DNA of 34,933 nucleotides from Mesorhizobium sp. LNHC252B00. Lineage in GTDB: Bacteria; Pseudomonadota; Alphaproteobacteria; Rhizobiales; Rhizobiaceae. This document shows, piece by piece, positions 1-10,186 of this stretch (positions are counted from its first letter, which is position 1; every line of letters begins with the position of its first letter). The notes below the pieces were generated by a model, which was not told the origin of the DNA, did no database searches, and worked only from the letters and a program-made list of their open reading frames with translations. The stretch lies in the NCBI RefSeq assembly GCF_000502955.1, contig NZ_AYWO01000004.1, positions 151,213 to 186,145 on the forward strand. Direction: 5' to 3'. The position numbers and the translations under genes are program-made.

Positions 1-47
1 TAGCACATCGCACAAGGAATGCACGACACAGCACAGAGAGGCATGAC

Positions 48-212
48 ATGACCAGCCGCAAGATCTTTTCCGCCATTGGCGAGCTCTTCACGACATTTGG
101 CAGCGCGGTCGCCGCCTCGCGCGCGGTGCAAATGGGCCGCAAGCCGCGTGCTGACGACCTGCGCAAGCTCGGAATGGATCCGGCTGTCTTCAACAGGATC
201 GGTCGTTTCTAG
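48..212 (+). CDS. Small hypothetical protein, 54 aa
   Basis: The frame starts at ATG 48 and ends at TAG 210-212. A purine-rich AGAGAGG stretch lies about 6 bases upstream of the ATG as a plausible ribosome binding site. The product is basic, has no cysteine, signal peptide or clear membrane segment, and ends with a segment reading RADDLRKLGMDP followed by AVFNRIGRF. This loosely recalls the C-terminal half of DUF1127-type small proteins of Rhizobiales (LRDIG-type motif), but the resemblance is too weak to name it. It converges on trmB with 58 bases between the stops. A longer overlapping frame at 76-264 is arginine/serine-rich and looks like a shadow. Function unknown. Confidence 0.6.
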   Translation: MTSRKIFSAIGELFTTFGSAVAASRAVQMGRKPRADDLRKLGMDPAVFNRIGRF

Positions 213-270
213 ATTTGGCGAGTGGACTCGCCTTTGCGGCGGCCGGAGGCTGGTGCGTCCGTGAGCGCGC

Positions 271-972
271 CTATGTTCTGACAAAAGTGAGATAGGCCGG
301 CCGCCGGCCCTCACGAATGGCCTTCGCTTCGTAGCGAGTGCCCGGCCAGCCATCATAGGGCCGGTGCCAGTCCGCCGCCTCCGAAGCCTGCCAGGCGAAC
401 GCACCATGCGCACGGCAATGCAGCAACGTCCAGTTGACATATGTGTAGATATCGGACGCAAAGCGGAACTTCGAGCCCGGCTTCAGCACGCGCGCGAACC
501 GATCGAGATTGACCGGGCTGACGAAGCGCCGCTTCCAGTGTTTCTTCTTCGGCCAGGGATCGGGATAGAGCAGGTCGATCCCGTCGAGCGAGGCTTGCGG
601 CAACCAGTCCAGCAACCGGGTGGCATCGTCGTCATAAACCCGCAGATTGGCGAGCGGTTTCTCCCGCACCGCCATCATCAACTTGGCCATGCCGTTGACG
701 AACGGCTCGACGCCGATAAAGCCGATCGAGGGCGCCTCGGCCGCGCGATGGAGAAGATGTTCGCCACCGCCGAATCCGATCTCGAGGCGAACCGCCGAAA
801 CATCGGCTTTGAACAGAGCTTGCAGATCGGCCGGCGGTTCTGCTGTCAGATCGAGCCGGTATGTCCCGAAACCGCTCTCCAGAGCGGCCGCCTGCTGCGG
901 ACGCATGGTCTTGCCGCGCCGGCGACCGAAAAAGGCTTCGGTCGCGCGGCTTGGTCTGTCCTTCGGGTCCAT
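271..972 (-). CDS. trmB: tRNA (guanine-N7-)-methyltransferase TrmB
   Basis: TrmB transfers a methyl group from S-adenosylmethionine to N7 of G46 in the variable loop of tRNAs. The 233-residue product has the SAM-binding motif EIGFGGGEH at about residues 64-72, preceded by the typical FFGRRRGK segment near 14-21, and the family hallmark [10 protein letters not shown] at about 136-145. Length is normal for the family. It starts at ATG 972, only 23 bases after the metK stop, so the SAM-producing enzyme and a SAM user are probably co-transcribed. This metK-trmB pairing after lnt is common in Rhizobiales. Confidence 0.95.
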   Translation of the reverse strand: MDPKDRPSRATEAFFGRRRGKTMRPQQAAALESGFGTYRLDLTAEPPADLQALFKADVSAVRLEIGFGGGEHLLHRAAEAPSIGFIGVEPFVNGMAKLMMAVREKPLANLRVYDDDATRLLDWLPQASLDGIDLLYPDPWPKKKHWKRRFVSPVNLDRFARVLKPGSKFRFASDIYTYVNWTLLHCRAHGAFAWQASEAADWHRPYDGWPGTRYEAKAIREGRRPAYLTFVRT

Positions 973-995
973 GGCGGGACTTTGCGGCGTCGCTA

Positions 996-2261
<1,266 letters not shown>

Positions 2262-2275
2262 GGGTGTCCCCTCTT

Positions 2276-2299
2276 GAAAAACGATCGGCAGGCTGCCGA
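2276..2299 (-). terminator. Leader hairpin plus T-run before metK (possible attenuator)
   Basis: Read on the minus strand, TCGGCA-GCC-TGCCGA (2299 to 2285) forms a 6-bp stem (7 bp if the loop is closed further) and is followed at once by TCGTTTTTC. This has the form of an intrinsic terminator, ending only about 15 bases before the metK GTG and just upstream of its ribosome binding site. It lies downstream of the candidate metK promoter, so it may act as an attenuator or translational control element rather than only ending praR transcription. I could not recognise the SAM-II consensus in this leader. Confidence 0.5.
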
Positions 2300-2314
2300 C
2301 TTTGGCGCGCCACG

Positions 2315-2343
2315 TGTTAGCGGGGCGATGCGCCGCTCGTCAA
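2315..2343 (-). promoter_or_regulatory. Candidate sigma-70 promoter of metK
   Basis: On the minus strand TTGACG (2343-2338) is followed after 17 bases by CTAACA (2320-2315). The -35 part fits the alphaproteobacterial CTTGAC pattern well (the base before it is C); the -10 part is a weak match. A transcript starting near 2308 would have a leader of about 47 nt that contains the hairpin and T-run at 2276-2299. Confidence 0.4.
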
Positions 2344-2390
2344 GCGATGCTTCGGTTCTGGCATGAATGTCGCTGCAGTTATCTTGTGCC

Positions 2391-2413
2391 ACCGGCGGCA
2401 GGGCGCCGCCGGT
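2391..2413 (-). terminator. GC-rich hairpin after the XRE regulator gene
   Basis: ACCGGCGGC (2391-2399) and GCCGCCGGT (2405-2413) are perfect 9-base inverted arms around a 5-base loop, 18 bases after the stop of the XRE gene. On the minus strand no T-run follows, so it is not a classical intrinsic terminator. It may protect the 3' end of the regulator mRNA or slow RNA polymerase. Confidence 0.35.
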
Positions 2414-2430
2414 CCAAGCGTGATTGCGGA

Positions 2431-2850
2431 TCAGTCGGCATCATCGGTGGAGAGAGACTTGACCAGATCTATTATCCTGCGCCGCACCTTGGCGTCGGCG
2501 ATCTTGACAAAGGCCCGGTTGAGCTGGAGGCCTTCGGGACTGCCGCAGAATTCGACGGCGAAGGCCATCGACGCATCCTCGGCAAATCCCCGGCCTGCCA
2601 CGGCCTCCTGGCCGGGCGCATCCTCGAAAAAGAAGGCGACAGGCACGCCGAGGATGGACGCGATCGCCTGCAGACGGCTGGCGCCGACGCGGTTGGTGCC
2701 CTTTTCATACTTCTGAATTTGTTGAAATGTGATGCCGAGATTTTCTCCCAGCTTTTCCTGGCTCATTCCCAACATATTGCGGCGAAGCCGAATGCGACTG
2801 CCAACATGGATGTCGATCGGATTCGGTTTCTTCTTGTTATCTTCTATCAT
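2431..2850 (-). CDS. XRE-family regulator, PraR/PhrR-like
   Basis: The 139-residue protein has a Cro/C1-type helix-turn-helix at about residues 16-76 (GSRIRLRRNMLGMSQEKLGE, then ITFQQIQKYEKGTNRV), followed by a C-terminal segment of about 60 residues. Established knowledge: rhizobia carry a regulator of this type next to lnt (actA) and metK, called PhrR in Sinorhizobium (acid-induced) and PraR in Rhizobium leguminosarum (affecting quorum sensing and attachment). Position and sequence fit that orthologue group. I chose ATG 2850 because GAGGAAAAA lies directly upstream; the frame stays open to 2934, but the added residues look like non-coding AT-rich leader. lnt ends 138 bases upstream, so it may have its own promoter. 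Confidence 0.85.
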   Translation of the reverse strand: MIEDNKKKPNPIDIHVGSRIRLRRNMLGMSQEKLGENLGITFQQIQKYEKGTNRVGASRLQAIASILGVPVAFFFEDAPGQEAVAGRGFAEDASMAFAVEFCGSPEGLQLNRAFVKIADAKVRRRIIDLVKSLSTDDAD

Positions 2851-2859
2851 TTTTTCCTC

Positions 2860-2875
2860 GCCGAATTTTTTCGGC
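2860..2875 (-). promoter_or_regulatory. Stem-loop next to the XRE gene ribosome binding site
   Basis: GCCGAA and TTCGGC arms (2860-2865, 2870-2875) enclose a 4-base loop, AAAA when read on the minus strand. The stem ends at the base adjoining the GAGG ribosome binding site of the regulator. The surrounding 2851-2988 stretch is unusually AT-rich for this window. A leader hairpin here could tune translation; this is inference from position only. Confidence 0.35.
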
Positions 2876-2988
2876 TTCTCTATTTTTTCCTGCCCAAATG
2901 AAGCCGGAGGCAACTGCCCCAACAGAACGATCAACCGACTTCGAGAAATATCAGGCGCTTACAGTATGAGTTTCTAATGTGTGGGCTG

Positions 2989-4581
2989 TCAATTCACCCG
3001 TAGCCTCTGCCTTACGCTCAAAAGTGCGGCCGCAATGGCAAACAGCAACATGATCAGCATTCCGTTAATGCGTCGTTGGCCAGGAGAGATGACCGCCTCT
3101 TCGGAAATCGGCACATGGGCGTCGATGGCGCCGCGGGCATCGATCGCCAGCGCATCGACGATGCGCCCGCGCGGATCGACGACGGCCGAGATGCCGTTGT
3201 TGGCTGCACGCAACAATGGCAATCCATTCTCCACCGCACGGATCTGGGTCTGCCTGAAATGCTGATACGGACCCGGCGTGTCGCCGAACCACGCATCATT
3301 GGTGACGTTCACAATAAGCTGTGCTGACGTAGCGTCAACTGCCACGAGATCGGGAAAGATCACCTCATAGCAGATAAATGGCAATGCACGGATGCCATCA
3401 GGCAACGCAATGGCGTGCCGCTCGTTGCCGGCCGCAAAACTCATCGGCCCGGCAACGAGTTGCTCGATACCGAAATGATCGAGCAGATCGGAGAAAGGCA
3501 GATATTCGCCGAACGGCACAAGGTGAACCTTGTCGACGGCATCAGTGATTTCACCTTTGTCGTCGATCGCCACCACGGAGTTGTAGTAGCGGCTGTCGGC
3601 ACTTGCGGCCGAACCGCCTTCCTCGCGGACGACGCCGGCCATCAGCATCTGGCCAGGTGCCAGCATGTCGCCCAGCGCCGTCAATGCGTCCGGACGCTCC
3701 GTGAAGAGGAACGGCACCGAGGTTTCGGGCCACAGGATCAGTTGCGGCTTGCCGTGACCCGGATCCGGTGCCTTGGCCGACAGCCCGATCAAGGTTGCGA
3801 AGATGCGATCGCGCACCGAGGCGTCCCATTTTTCCGAGAGGTCAACGGCCGGCTGGACGATGCGGACGTCCAGGCTGTGCACCGCAGGCTTTTCGGGAGC
3901 GGCAAGCCTGACATAGCCGTAGCCGACATGGGCAGCGGCAAGCACGACAAACAGTCCGGCGCCGAGGCGCAGATGCCGGCGCGCCGCCAGAAGCGCCGGC
4001 AGTGCGAAGACGAACACCGCGAGCGCGTTCATGCCGATCATGCCGGTGACCGAGACGCTTTGCATCAACAGCGGCACGGGCATGGCCGCGTAGCCGATGG
4101 CATTCCAGGGAAAACCGGTGAACAGGAAGTCGCGCAGCCATTCCGCCAGCCCGAAGCCGAAGGCAAGGGCGGCGATGCGTCCGATGTCGCTGCTCCACAA
4201 CAGCCGCGCAACCATGGCCGCAAAGCCGTAGAAAAAGGCGAGTGCGAAGGGAATGCCGACCACCGCGAAGGGAAGCGCCCAGGCAAAGTTGTCGGCCTCG
4301 ACCAGCAGAGCCGAGCCGATCCACCACAGGCCGGCAAGGAAATAGCCGAAGCCGAACCACCAGCCGACGGCGAAGGCCGGCCGCAGGCGCCGCACCAGGC
4401 CGCCGGAAGCATCACCGGTCGCGCCGTCGAGCAGCCAGACCAGCACGGGAAAAGAGATGAAACAGGCGGCGAAGAAATCGTAAGGCGCCTGGCCAAGCAC
4501 CGCCAGCGCGCCAGCGAGAAACGCCACGAGCGCGCGCCCCCAACCCCAAAGAAGAATTATCCGGCCGGCAAGGCGCACCAT
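2989..4581 (-). CDS. lnt: Apolipoprotein N-acyltransferase
   Basis: Lnt adds the third acyl chain to the N-terminal cysteine of lipoproteins in the inner membrane. From ATG 4581 the product has 530 residues: a run of hydrophobic segments over about residues 8-225, then a nitrilase-like periplasmic domain, then a final membrane segment near the C-terminus. The catalytic triad is visible as E286 in WPETSVPF, K351 in [10 protein letters not shown] and C404 in [15 protein letters not shown] sits about 6 bases before ATG 4581; an in-frame ATG at 4614 would add 11 polar residues and seems less likely. In Sinorhizobium the orthologue (actA) is needed for acid and copper tolerance. It lies 93 bases after the VOC gene. 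Confidence 0.95.
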   Translation of the reverse strand: MVRLAGRIILLWGWGRALVAFLAGALAVLGQAPYDFFAACFISFPVLVWLLDGATGDASGGLVRRLRPAFAVGWWFGFGYFLAGLWWIGSALLVEADNFAWALPFAVVGIPFALAFFYGFAAMVARLLWSSDIGRIAALAFGFGLAEWLRDFLFTGFPWNAIGYAAMPVPLLMQSVSVTGMIGMNALAVFVFALPALLAARRHLRLGAGLFVVLAAAHVGYGYVRLAAPEKPAVHSLDVRIVQPAVDLSEKWDASVRDRIFATLIGLSAKAPDPGHGKPQLILWPETSVPFLFTERPDALTALGDMLAPGQMLMAGVVREEGGSAASADSRYYNSVVAIDDKGEITDAVDKVHLVPFGEYLPFSDLLDHFGIEQLVAGPMSFAAGNERHAIALPDGIRALPFICYEVIFPDLVAVDATSAQLIVNVTNDAWFGDTPGPYQHFRQTQIRAVENGLPLLRAANNGISAVVDPRGRIVDALAIDARGAIDAHVPISEEAVISPGQRRINGMLIMLLFAIAAALLSVRQRLRVN

Positions 4582-4674
4582 GCATACTTCCGAGTCGCGC
4601 GAATCAATAGCCAAGATTTAACAGGCCACGGTCCGCGGGCCAAACGGCAGGAGATCGCCAGAGGTGGACCGAGC

Positions 4675-5145
4675 CTAGCGGTGCCAGCCTTCGATCCGCA
4701 GGCCGCCCAGCCGTTCGGCCTCTTCACGAGAAACAGAGCACAGGGTTTGCGTGAAGGTCCAGACATGGCCCTCGGGATCGCGTGCCCGATACTGGCGTTC
4801 GCCATAGAACTGATCCGCCGGCTCCTGGACGATCTCGGCACCCCTGGCCCTGGCATGCTCGCAATGGGCATCCAGGCCGTCCTTCAGCCTGACATAGACC
4901 GACTGCGTGTTCTTGCCGGCGACTGAGGCCGGGCTGGCGACGTGATCGGTCCATTCGGAATCGACGATGATGTAGCTGTCGCCAAACCGCATCTCGGAAT
5001 GGACGAGCTTTGCCTCGGCATCGCTGACCACCATGCTGCGCTCGAAGCCGAAAGCCGCCTCCAGCCAGTCCAGCGCGGCTCGAGGATCCTTGTAGAACAC
5101 GCCGGAGCCCTGGCTTGCGTGCTTGAACGGGTCGTCGACGGTCAT
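4675..5145 (-). CDS. VOC superfamily (glyoxalase/bleomycin-resistance-like) protein
   Basis: The 156-residue product from ATG 5145 begins MTVDDPFKHASQGSGVFYKD and reads as one pair of the babbabb folds typical of the vicinal-oxygen-chelate superfamily: LDWLEAAFGFER near the start, LVHSEMRFGDSYIIV in the middle and RARDPEGHVWTFTQTL near the end. The RDPEGHxW segment is characteristic of PhnB/YdeO-type VOC proteins. No substrate can be inferred. It sits 16 bases after corC and before lnt, interrupting the usual corC-lnt adjacency. A frame open to 5304 overlaps corC and its extra residues are arginine/serine-rich shadow sequence. Confidence 0.85.
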   Translation of the reverse strand: MTVDDPFKHASQGSGVFYKDPRAALDWLEAAFGFERSMVVSDAEAKLVHSEMRFGDSYIIVDSEWTDHVASPASVAGKNTQSVYVRLKDGLDAHCEHARARGAEIVQEPADQFYGERQYRARDPEGHVWTFTQTLCSVSREEAERLGGLRIEGWHR

Positions 5146-5161
5146 CGGGCGAGCGAAACGC

Positions 5162-6256
5162 TCACGCCTGTTCGGCACGGGCCGTGGCGCGCCGGCGGCG
5201 CTCGCCCTTCTGGCTCTGCACGATGCGCACGCGCTTGACGCGGCGCGGATCGGCATCCAGCACATGGAATTCGAAGCCGGGAATGGCTTGAACCACCTCG
5301 CCACGCGCCGGTACGCGACCGAGCGTGTTGAAGATCATGCCGCCAATGGTATCGACATAATCGCCATGTTCGCCAGCGGCGAAATCCTCACCGATCATCT
5401 TGGCGACATCGTCGATCTCGGCCTTGCCGTCGACGATGAACACGCCGTCGCCGCTCCGGGTAATCATAGGCTCATCGTCGTCATGCTCATCCTCGATATC
5501 GCCGACCACCATCTCGACGATGTCTTCCAGCGAGGCGAGGCCATCGGTGCCGCCATATTCGTCGATGACCAGCGCCATCTGCGTGCGCGTCGTCTGCATG
5601 CGGGCCATCAGGTCGGAGGCAAGCATCGATGGCGGAACGAACAGCACCGGACGGATCAGACTGAGGTCGCCAATGGTGCGCGCGAGGTCGACCTGGGCGA
5701 GGTCAAGCACCGTGGCGGCAGGAGTTTTCCTTGTAGTGCGGCCTTTTTTGACGCGCGCGATCTTGGTGATGTGAGCCAGCACGTCACGGATATGCACCAT
5801 TCCGCGGGGATCGTCGAGCGTCTCGGAATAGACCGGCATGCGCGAATGGCCGGACTGCTCGAAGGTGCCAAGCAGATCGCCGAGCGTCGTCGTGATCTCG
5901 ACCGCCTGAATGTCGGAGCGCGGCACCATGACGTCCTCGACGCGCACCTCGCGCAAGCGCAGGATGTTGTTGAGCATGGCGCGTTCGCCGGGCGAGAAGG
6001 CCCCGGCGTCGCTCGTCGTCTCGGCAAGGGCGCCGGCGATTTCCTCGCGCAGGCTGGTTCCGTTGCGTTGCCGGAACAAACGCAGCACGCGGTCGAACAG
6101 GGAGGGGCCGGCAGGCGAGGTTTCGCTGGCAGCGCTGCCGGTGCTGGCAGCACCAGAGGTAATGGTACTGGGACTTGATCCCTCTTCCGACGTATCGGAA
6201 GCCTTAGTCGCACTGCCGGCGTCGGGGCGGGCGGCAGTCTCTGGTTTGTCGTTCAT
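5162..6256 (-). CDS. corC: CorC/HlyC-family protein with CBS pair
   Basis: The 364-residue protein has a long, low-complexity serine/threonine/alanine-rich N-terminal region (about 1-60), then a soluble CBS domain pair (starting around VEDVMVPRSDIQAVE and including VIDEYGGTDGLASLEDIVE) and a C-terminal CorC_HlyC domain, ending in an arginine-rich tail. The membrane DUF21 domain of the CNNM type is absent, so this is the soluble CorC type, linked in the literature to magnesium/cobalt efflux and envelope function. It stands between ybeY and lnt as in many proteobacteria. Start ATG 6256, 28 bases after ybeY. Confidence 0.9.
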   Translation of the reverse strand: MNDKPETAARPDAGSATKASDTSEEGSSPSTITSGAASTGSAASETSPAGPSLFDRVLRLFRQRNGTSLREEIAGALAETTSDAGAFSPGERAMLNNILRLREVRVEDVMVPRSDIQAVEITTTLGDLLGTFEQSGHSRMPVYSETLDDPRGMVHIRDVLAHITKIARVKKGRTTRKTPAATVLDLAQVDLARTIGDLSLIRPVLFVPPSMLASDLMARMQTTRTQMALVIDEYGGTDGLASLEDIVEMVVGDIEDEHDDDEPMITRSGDGVFIVDGKAEIDDVAKMIGEDFAAGEHGDYVDTIGGMIFNTLGRVPARGEVVQAIPGFEFHVLDADPRRVKRVRIVQSQKGERRRRATARAEQA

Positions 6257-6284
6257 CGTCGTCCGGTCAATTGATCAGATGTAG

Positions 6285-6785
6285 TTACGCGTAGGGATCG
6301 GGAATGGCAAGTCTCGCGAGCGCTGCGCGTTCAACGGCCTCCATCGCCTCGGCATCCGCATCGGTCTCGTGATCGTAGCCCAGCAGATGCAGCAGGCCGT
6401 GGATGACGAGATGAGTGATATGGTTCTCAACCGGCTTATCTTCCAGTGCCGCTTCACGCGCGACCGTCTCTGCGGCGAGCACGATGTCGCCCAGCATCGG
6501 CGGCAAAGGAGCGCCTTTCACAAGCGGAAAAGCCGGGAAAGACAAGACGTTGGTCGCTTTGTCCTTGCCTCGCCAGCCGGCGTTCAGGGTCCGGATATGC
6601 GTGTCGTCGGAAAAAACGAGGCTGAGTTCGGAACGGCCAGCCCCGCCGGTCTCGGCAAAGGCAGCCGCGACAGCGCGATCGACCAGCCGCTTCAGGCTTG
6701 CCTCATCCGGCCATTCGCCCGCTTCGACTGAGATATCGATGTTGACAGGAACATTCCCGTCGCCGGATATTAAATCCTCAGGCAT
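6285..6785 (-). CDS. ybeY: Endoribonuclease YbeY (16S rRNA maturation)
   Basis: YbeY is a zinc-dependent single-strand endoribonuclease involved in 16S rRNA 3'-end maturation and ribosome quality control. The 166-residue product carries the metal-binding motif H129-x3-H133-x5-H139 in [13 protein letters not shown] and the conserved NVLSFP segment at about 79-84. It starts at ATG 6785, 18 bases after phoH, in the classic phoH-ybeY-corC order. Confidence 0.95.
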   Translation of the reverse strand: MPEDLISGDGNVPVNIDISVEAGEWPDEASLKRLVDRAVAAAFAETGGAGRSELSLVFSDDTHIRTLNAGWRGKDKATNVLSFPAFPLVKGAPLPPMLGDIVLAAETVAREAALEDKPVENHITHLVIHGLLHLLGYDHETDADAEAMEAVERAALARLAIPDPYA

Positions 6786-6803
6786 GAAGCCGCATCGTCA
6801 AAA

Positions 6804-7853
6804 TCAATTCTCGGCACCGAGGCCGCGCGCCAGTTTGGCATCCCGGTCATAGGCCCTGACGATTTCCGCCACCAGCGGATGGCGGACCACGTCGCCGTCG
6901 TTGAAGCGCACGGTGACCGCGCCTGCCACGCCGTCCAGCACCCGCAAGGCTTCGACGAGGCCCGATTTGGTGTTGGAGGGAAGGTCGATCTGGGTTGGAT
7001 CGCCGGTGACGATCATGCGCGAGTTCTCGCCGAGACGGGTCAGGAACATCTTCATCTGCATCGGCGTGGTGTTCTGCGCCTCGTCGAGGATGACGGCGGC
7101 ATGCGCCAGCGTGCGGCCGCGCATGAAGGCGAGCGGCGCGATCTCGATGACTTCGGCGGCAATGGCGCGCTCGACCTTGTCGGCCGGCATCATGTCGTAA
7201 AGCGCGTCATAGAGCGGCCGCAGATAGGGATCGACCTTTTCCTTCATGTCGCCCGGCAGGAAACCGAGCCGCTCGCCGGCCTCGACGGCCGGCCGCGACA
7301 GAATGATGCGCTCGACCATGCCGCGCTCGAGCAGCATCGCCGCATGCGCTACCGCCAGATAGGTCTTGCCGGTGCCGGCCGGACCAATGCCGAACACCAG
7401 TTCCGACCGCTCCAGCGCCCGCATATAGGCGTCCTGGTTGAGCGATCGGGCATAGATCGTCTTCTTGCGGGTGGCGATCTGGGCGGCGGAGACCTTGCCC
7501 TTGCGCTCCAGCGTCGGCAGCGTCAGCTGATCGTCGGCGGCGATTGCCATTCGGACGGCGCCATCGACGTCGGACTGGCCGATATCGACGCCTTTCTGGA
7601 GAATGCCGTAGAGATTGTCCAGGGCGCGGCGCGCCTGCTCGGCGGCTGACGCCGAGCCCTTGATGGTCAGCTGGTTGCCGCGGGAGCGGATGTCGACGCC
7701 GAGCTTCTGCTCGAGTCTGGCGAGATTTTCGTCGAACTGACCGTAAAGGGCGCTGGCAAGCTTGTTGTTGTCGAAAGTCAGAACGATATGCGCCATATCA
7801 GAAGCCCCGGATGCCGTGGCGTGGGGTAGATTCTTCACTTCCGCAGCGCTCAA
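6804..7853 (-). CDS. phoH: PhoH-family ATPase
   Basis: The 349-residue protein has a KH-like N-terminal half and a PhoH P-loop ATPase domain with Walker A GPAGTGKT at about 157-164 and Walker B VILDEAQN. PhoH-like proteins are often paired with YbeY and thought to act in RNA metabolism; the exact role is unsettled. The likely start is TTG 7853, because GAGGAGAGACGG directly precedes it; an ATG at 7796 (residue 20) is the alternative. Spacing to miaB upstream is 26 bases. Confidence 0.9.
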   Translation of the reverse strand: MSAAEVKNLPHATASGASDMAHIVLTFDNNKLASALYGQFDENLARLEQKLGVDIRSRGNQLTIKGSASAAEQARRALDNLYGILQKGVDIGQSDVDGAVRMAIAADDQLTLPTLERKGKVSAAQIATRKKTIYARSLNQDAYMRALERSELVFGIGPAGTGKTYLAVAHAAMLLERGMVERIILSRPAVEAGERLGFLPGDMKEKVDPYLRPLYDALYDMMPADKVERAIAAEVIEIAPLAFMRGRTLAHAAVILDEAQNTTPMQMKMFLTRLGENSRMIVTGDPTQIDLPSNTKSGLVEALRVLDGVAGAVTVRFNDGDVVRHPLVAEIVRAYDRDAKLARGLGAEN

Positions 7854-7879
7854 CCGTCTCTCCTCATCTGCCGAGACCC

Positions 7880-9289
7880 TCAGGCCAATTCGGCGAACAG
7901 GCTGTTGTAGCCCGTCTTCGTGATTCGCACCTGGATAATGTCACCGATTTCGCCGGCCGTTTCATCAACAATAACCGGCTGCAGCCACGGTGAGCGGCCG
8001 ACCTTCTGGCCGGCCTGTCGGCCGGGCTTCTCGATCAGCGTGTCGATGGTGCTGCCGACCAGGCTTGTGCCGAAGTCCTGCTGCTGTTTCAAAAGCAGAG
8101 CTTGTAGCCGCTGCAGGCGCTCATCCTTGACCGTTTCCGGCACATGATCGGGCATTTCAGCGCCCGGCGTGCCGGGACGCGGCGAATATTTGAACGAGAA
8201 GGCAGAGGCGTAATTCACCTGCCGCACCAGTTCCATGGTCGCCTCGAAATCCGCTTCGGTCTCACCGGGGAAGCCGACAATGAAATCGCCGGAAAGCGCG
8301 ATATCGGGCCGGGCAGTGCGGATGCGGTCGAGCAGCGCCAGATAATCCTTGGCCGTGTGCCGGCGGTTCATCGCCTTGAGGATGCGATCGGAACCTGATT
8401 GCACCGGCAGATGCAGATAAGGCATCAATGCCGGCAGATCGCGGTGAGCGGCGATGAGTTCGTCGTCCATGTCACGTGGGTGGCTGGTCGTGTAGCGCAG
8501 TCGCGCCAGGCCCGGGATTTCGGCCAGCCTGAACAGCAGGCGGCCAAGGCCCCATTCCTCGCCGTTTTCGCCCCGGCCATGCCAGGCATTGACGTTCTGG
8601 CCCAGCAGCGTCACCTCGCGCACGCCGGCTTCCGCCAGGCGCTCGGCCTCCGCGACGATCTGCGCCACCGGACGCGAGACTTCCGAGCCTCTGGTGTAGG
8701 GCACGACGCAGAAGGTGCAGAATTTGTCGCAGCCTTCCTGCACGGTGAGAAAAGCGGTGACGCCGCGCTTGATAACCTCGGCGCGCTTCGGCTGCGGCAG
8801 GTATTCGAACTTGTCCTCGATGGCGTAGTCGGTCTCGACGATCTTCTCGCCGCCGCGCACCCGCGCCAGCACGTCGGGCAGCCGGTGATAGGTCTGCGGG
8901 CCGATGACCAGATCGACGGCCGGCGAGCGGCGAATGATCTCGGCGCCTTCGGCCTGCGCCACGCAGCCGGCGACGCCGACCAGCAACTCGCGGCCGACCA
9001 AGGCACGTTCGGCCTTCATATCGCGGATTCGGCCGAGCTCGGAATAGACTTTTTCCGCCGCTTTTTCCCTGATATGGCAGGTGTTGAGCAGCACCAGATC
9101 AGCCTCGCCGATGGCATCGGTCGTGGAATAGCCGTCGGCGGCCAGCGCATCGGTCATGCGCTGTGAATCATAGACGTTCATCTGGCAGCCATAGGTCTTG
9201 ACGAAGACCTTCCTGGCGGTTGCCGCCGGCGCGGCCATCGCTTCGGCCGCGGCGTCGACGTCGTCGCGCTCTATCGTGTTCAAGTCCAT
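7880..9289 (-). CDS. miaB: tRNA-2-methylthio-N6-dimethylallyladenosine synthase MiaB
   Basis: MiaB is a radical-SAM methylthiotransferase acting on i6A37 of tRNAs. From ATG 9289 the 469-residue protein shows the N-terminal cluster cysteines C35 (YGCQMN), C71 (NTCHIREKA) and C109 (GCVAQ), the radical-SAM motif C187-x3-C191-x2-C194 in [17 protein letters not shown], and a C-terminal TRAM domain ending near the stop. The open frame reaches 9391, but it would overlap the plsC stop and adds basic residues of no recognisable kind, so ATG 9289 is preferred. It heads the miaB-phoH-ybeY-corC series. Confidence 0.95.
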   Translation of the reverse strand: MDLNTIERDDVDAAAEAMAAPAATARKVFVKTYGCQMNVYDSQRMTDALAADGYSTTDAIGEADLVLLNTCHIREKAAEKVYSELGRIRDMKAERALVGRELLVGVAGCVAQAEGAEIIRRSPAVDLVIGPQTYHRLPDVLARVRGGEKIVETDYAIEDKFEYLPQPKRAEVIKRGVTAFLTVQEGCDKFCTFCVVPYTRGSEVSRPVAQIVAEAERLAEAGVREVTLLGQNVNAWHGRGENGEEWGLGRLLFRLAEIPGLARLRYTTSHPRDMDDELIAAHRDLPALMPYLHLPVQSGSDRILKAMNRRHTAKDYLALLDRIRTARPDIALSGDFIVGFPGETEADFEATMELVRQVNYASAFSFKYSPRPGTPGAEMPDHVPETVKDERLQRLQALLLKQQQDFGTSLVGSTIDTLIEKPGRQAGQKVGRSPWLQPVIVDETAGEIGDIIQVRITKTGYNSLFAELA

Positions 9290-9365
9290 AAGGCGGCTTC
9301 TAACGCCTTTCCGTGACAAAAAACAGACGATTCTCGGCATGCGCCTGCAGTTTGCATGCCCGGGG

Positions 9366-10166
9366 CTAGCGGCTCGGGCGCGGATCGGCAAGCGCTGCCT
9401 GCATCATCTCGCGCACCCGGCTTTCCATCAGTTTCGACGTTTCCTTGCGGTTCGAACCCTTGGAAAAAGCGATCGGCTCGCCGAAATGCACCTCGACGTC
9501 GAGGGCGCCCTCTGCCAGCAGCACCTTGAGATGCGGCATTAGGTCTTCATCACCGATCCAGGCGGCTAGCGGGCGGTGGCGGCGACCGAGCGGCACGCCA
9601 TGCAGGCGCGTATAGGCGATAGCCACCGGCTGGATGTAGACCTGCTCCGTCGCGCCTTCCGAAATCGCCATAGAGGCGGCGCCAAACAGCGTGCTCTTGA
9701 ACGGCAGGACGATGTTGCCGTCGCCAGTCGAGCCCTCGGCAAACAGCACCATGGCATCGCCCTTGCCCATGCGGCTGGCGATCTCGCTGGCCTGGTCGCC
9801 CGAGGACCGCTTGCGCTCGCGCTCGATGAACACGGTGCGTTGCAGTTTCGACAGCATGCCGATCAGCGGCCAGCCTTCCATATCAGCTCTCGCGATGAAC
9901 TTCACGTCGGCCATGGAGCCGAGCACCATGATGTCGGTCCACGAGATGTGATTGGATACCACCAGCAAAGGACGCTTGGTCGATAGCGTTCCCTTGACGT
10001 GGATACGCATGCCAAGCGCCCTGATGATCAGCCTGTGCCAGATCTTGAGGATGAAGGTTTCCGGCCACCAGCCGGTCTTCATCGACAGGATCTGCAGCGG
10101 CACGAGGACCAATGAACCGGCGACAACAAGGCCCAGCGCCAGGAAAATCCTGATTTTCTTGATCAT
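9366..10166 (-). CDS. plsC: 1-acyl-sn-glycerol-3-phosphate acyltransferase
   Basis: PlsC acylates lysophosphatidic acid to phosphatidic acid at the inner membrane. From ATG 10166 the 266-residue product begins with a hydrophobic anchor (about 6-27), then has the catalytic HX4D motif in NHISWTD (H73, D78) and the FAEGST acceptor-binding motif at 142-147. The frame extends upstream to 10391 over rimI, which is shadow sequence. The start lies 20 bases after the rimI stop. Assignment to this acyltransferase family is firm; acyl preference cannot be read from the sequence. Confidence 0.9.
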   Translation of the reverse strand: MIKKIRIFLALGLVVAGSLVLVPLQILSMKTGWWPETFILKIWHRLIIRALGMRIHVKGTLSTKRPLLVVSNHISWTDIMVLGSMADVKFIARADMEGWPLIGMLSKLQRTVFIERERKRSSGDQASEIASRMGKGDAMVLFAEGSTGDGNIVLPFKSTLFGAASMAISEGATEQVYIQPVAIAYTRLHGVPLGRRHRPLAAWIGDEDLMPHLKVLLAEGALDVEVHFGEPIAFSKGSNRKETSKLMESRVREMMQAALADPRPSR

Positions 10167-10186
10167 CGCCCTACCCCGGCCTCCGG

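Noticed and set aside
76..264. 62-codon plus-strand frame at the left end
   Set aside because: It overlaps the better-supported 48-212 frame, lacks a ribosome binding site and is serine/arginine-rich shadow sequence.
2262..2430. SAM-II riboswitch before metK
   Set aside because: I looked for the SAM-II pseudoknot consensus and did not find it; only the hairpin and T-run are supported.
3415..4926. 503-codon plus-strand frame opposite lnt and the VOC gene
   Set aside because: It spans two real genes and the gap between them, with biased histidine/arginine-rich content; shadow frame.
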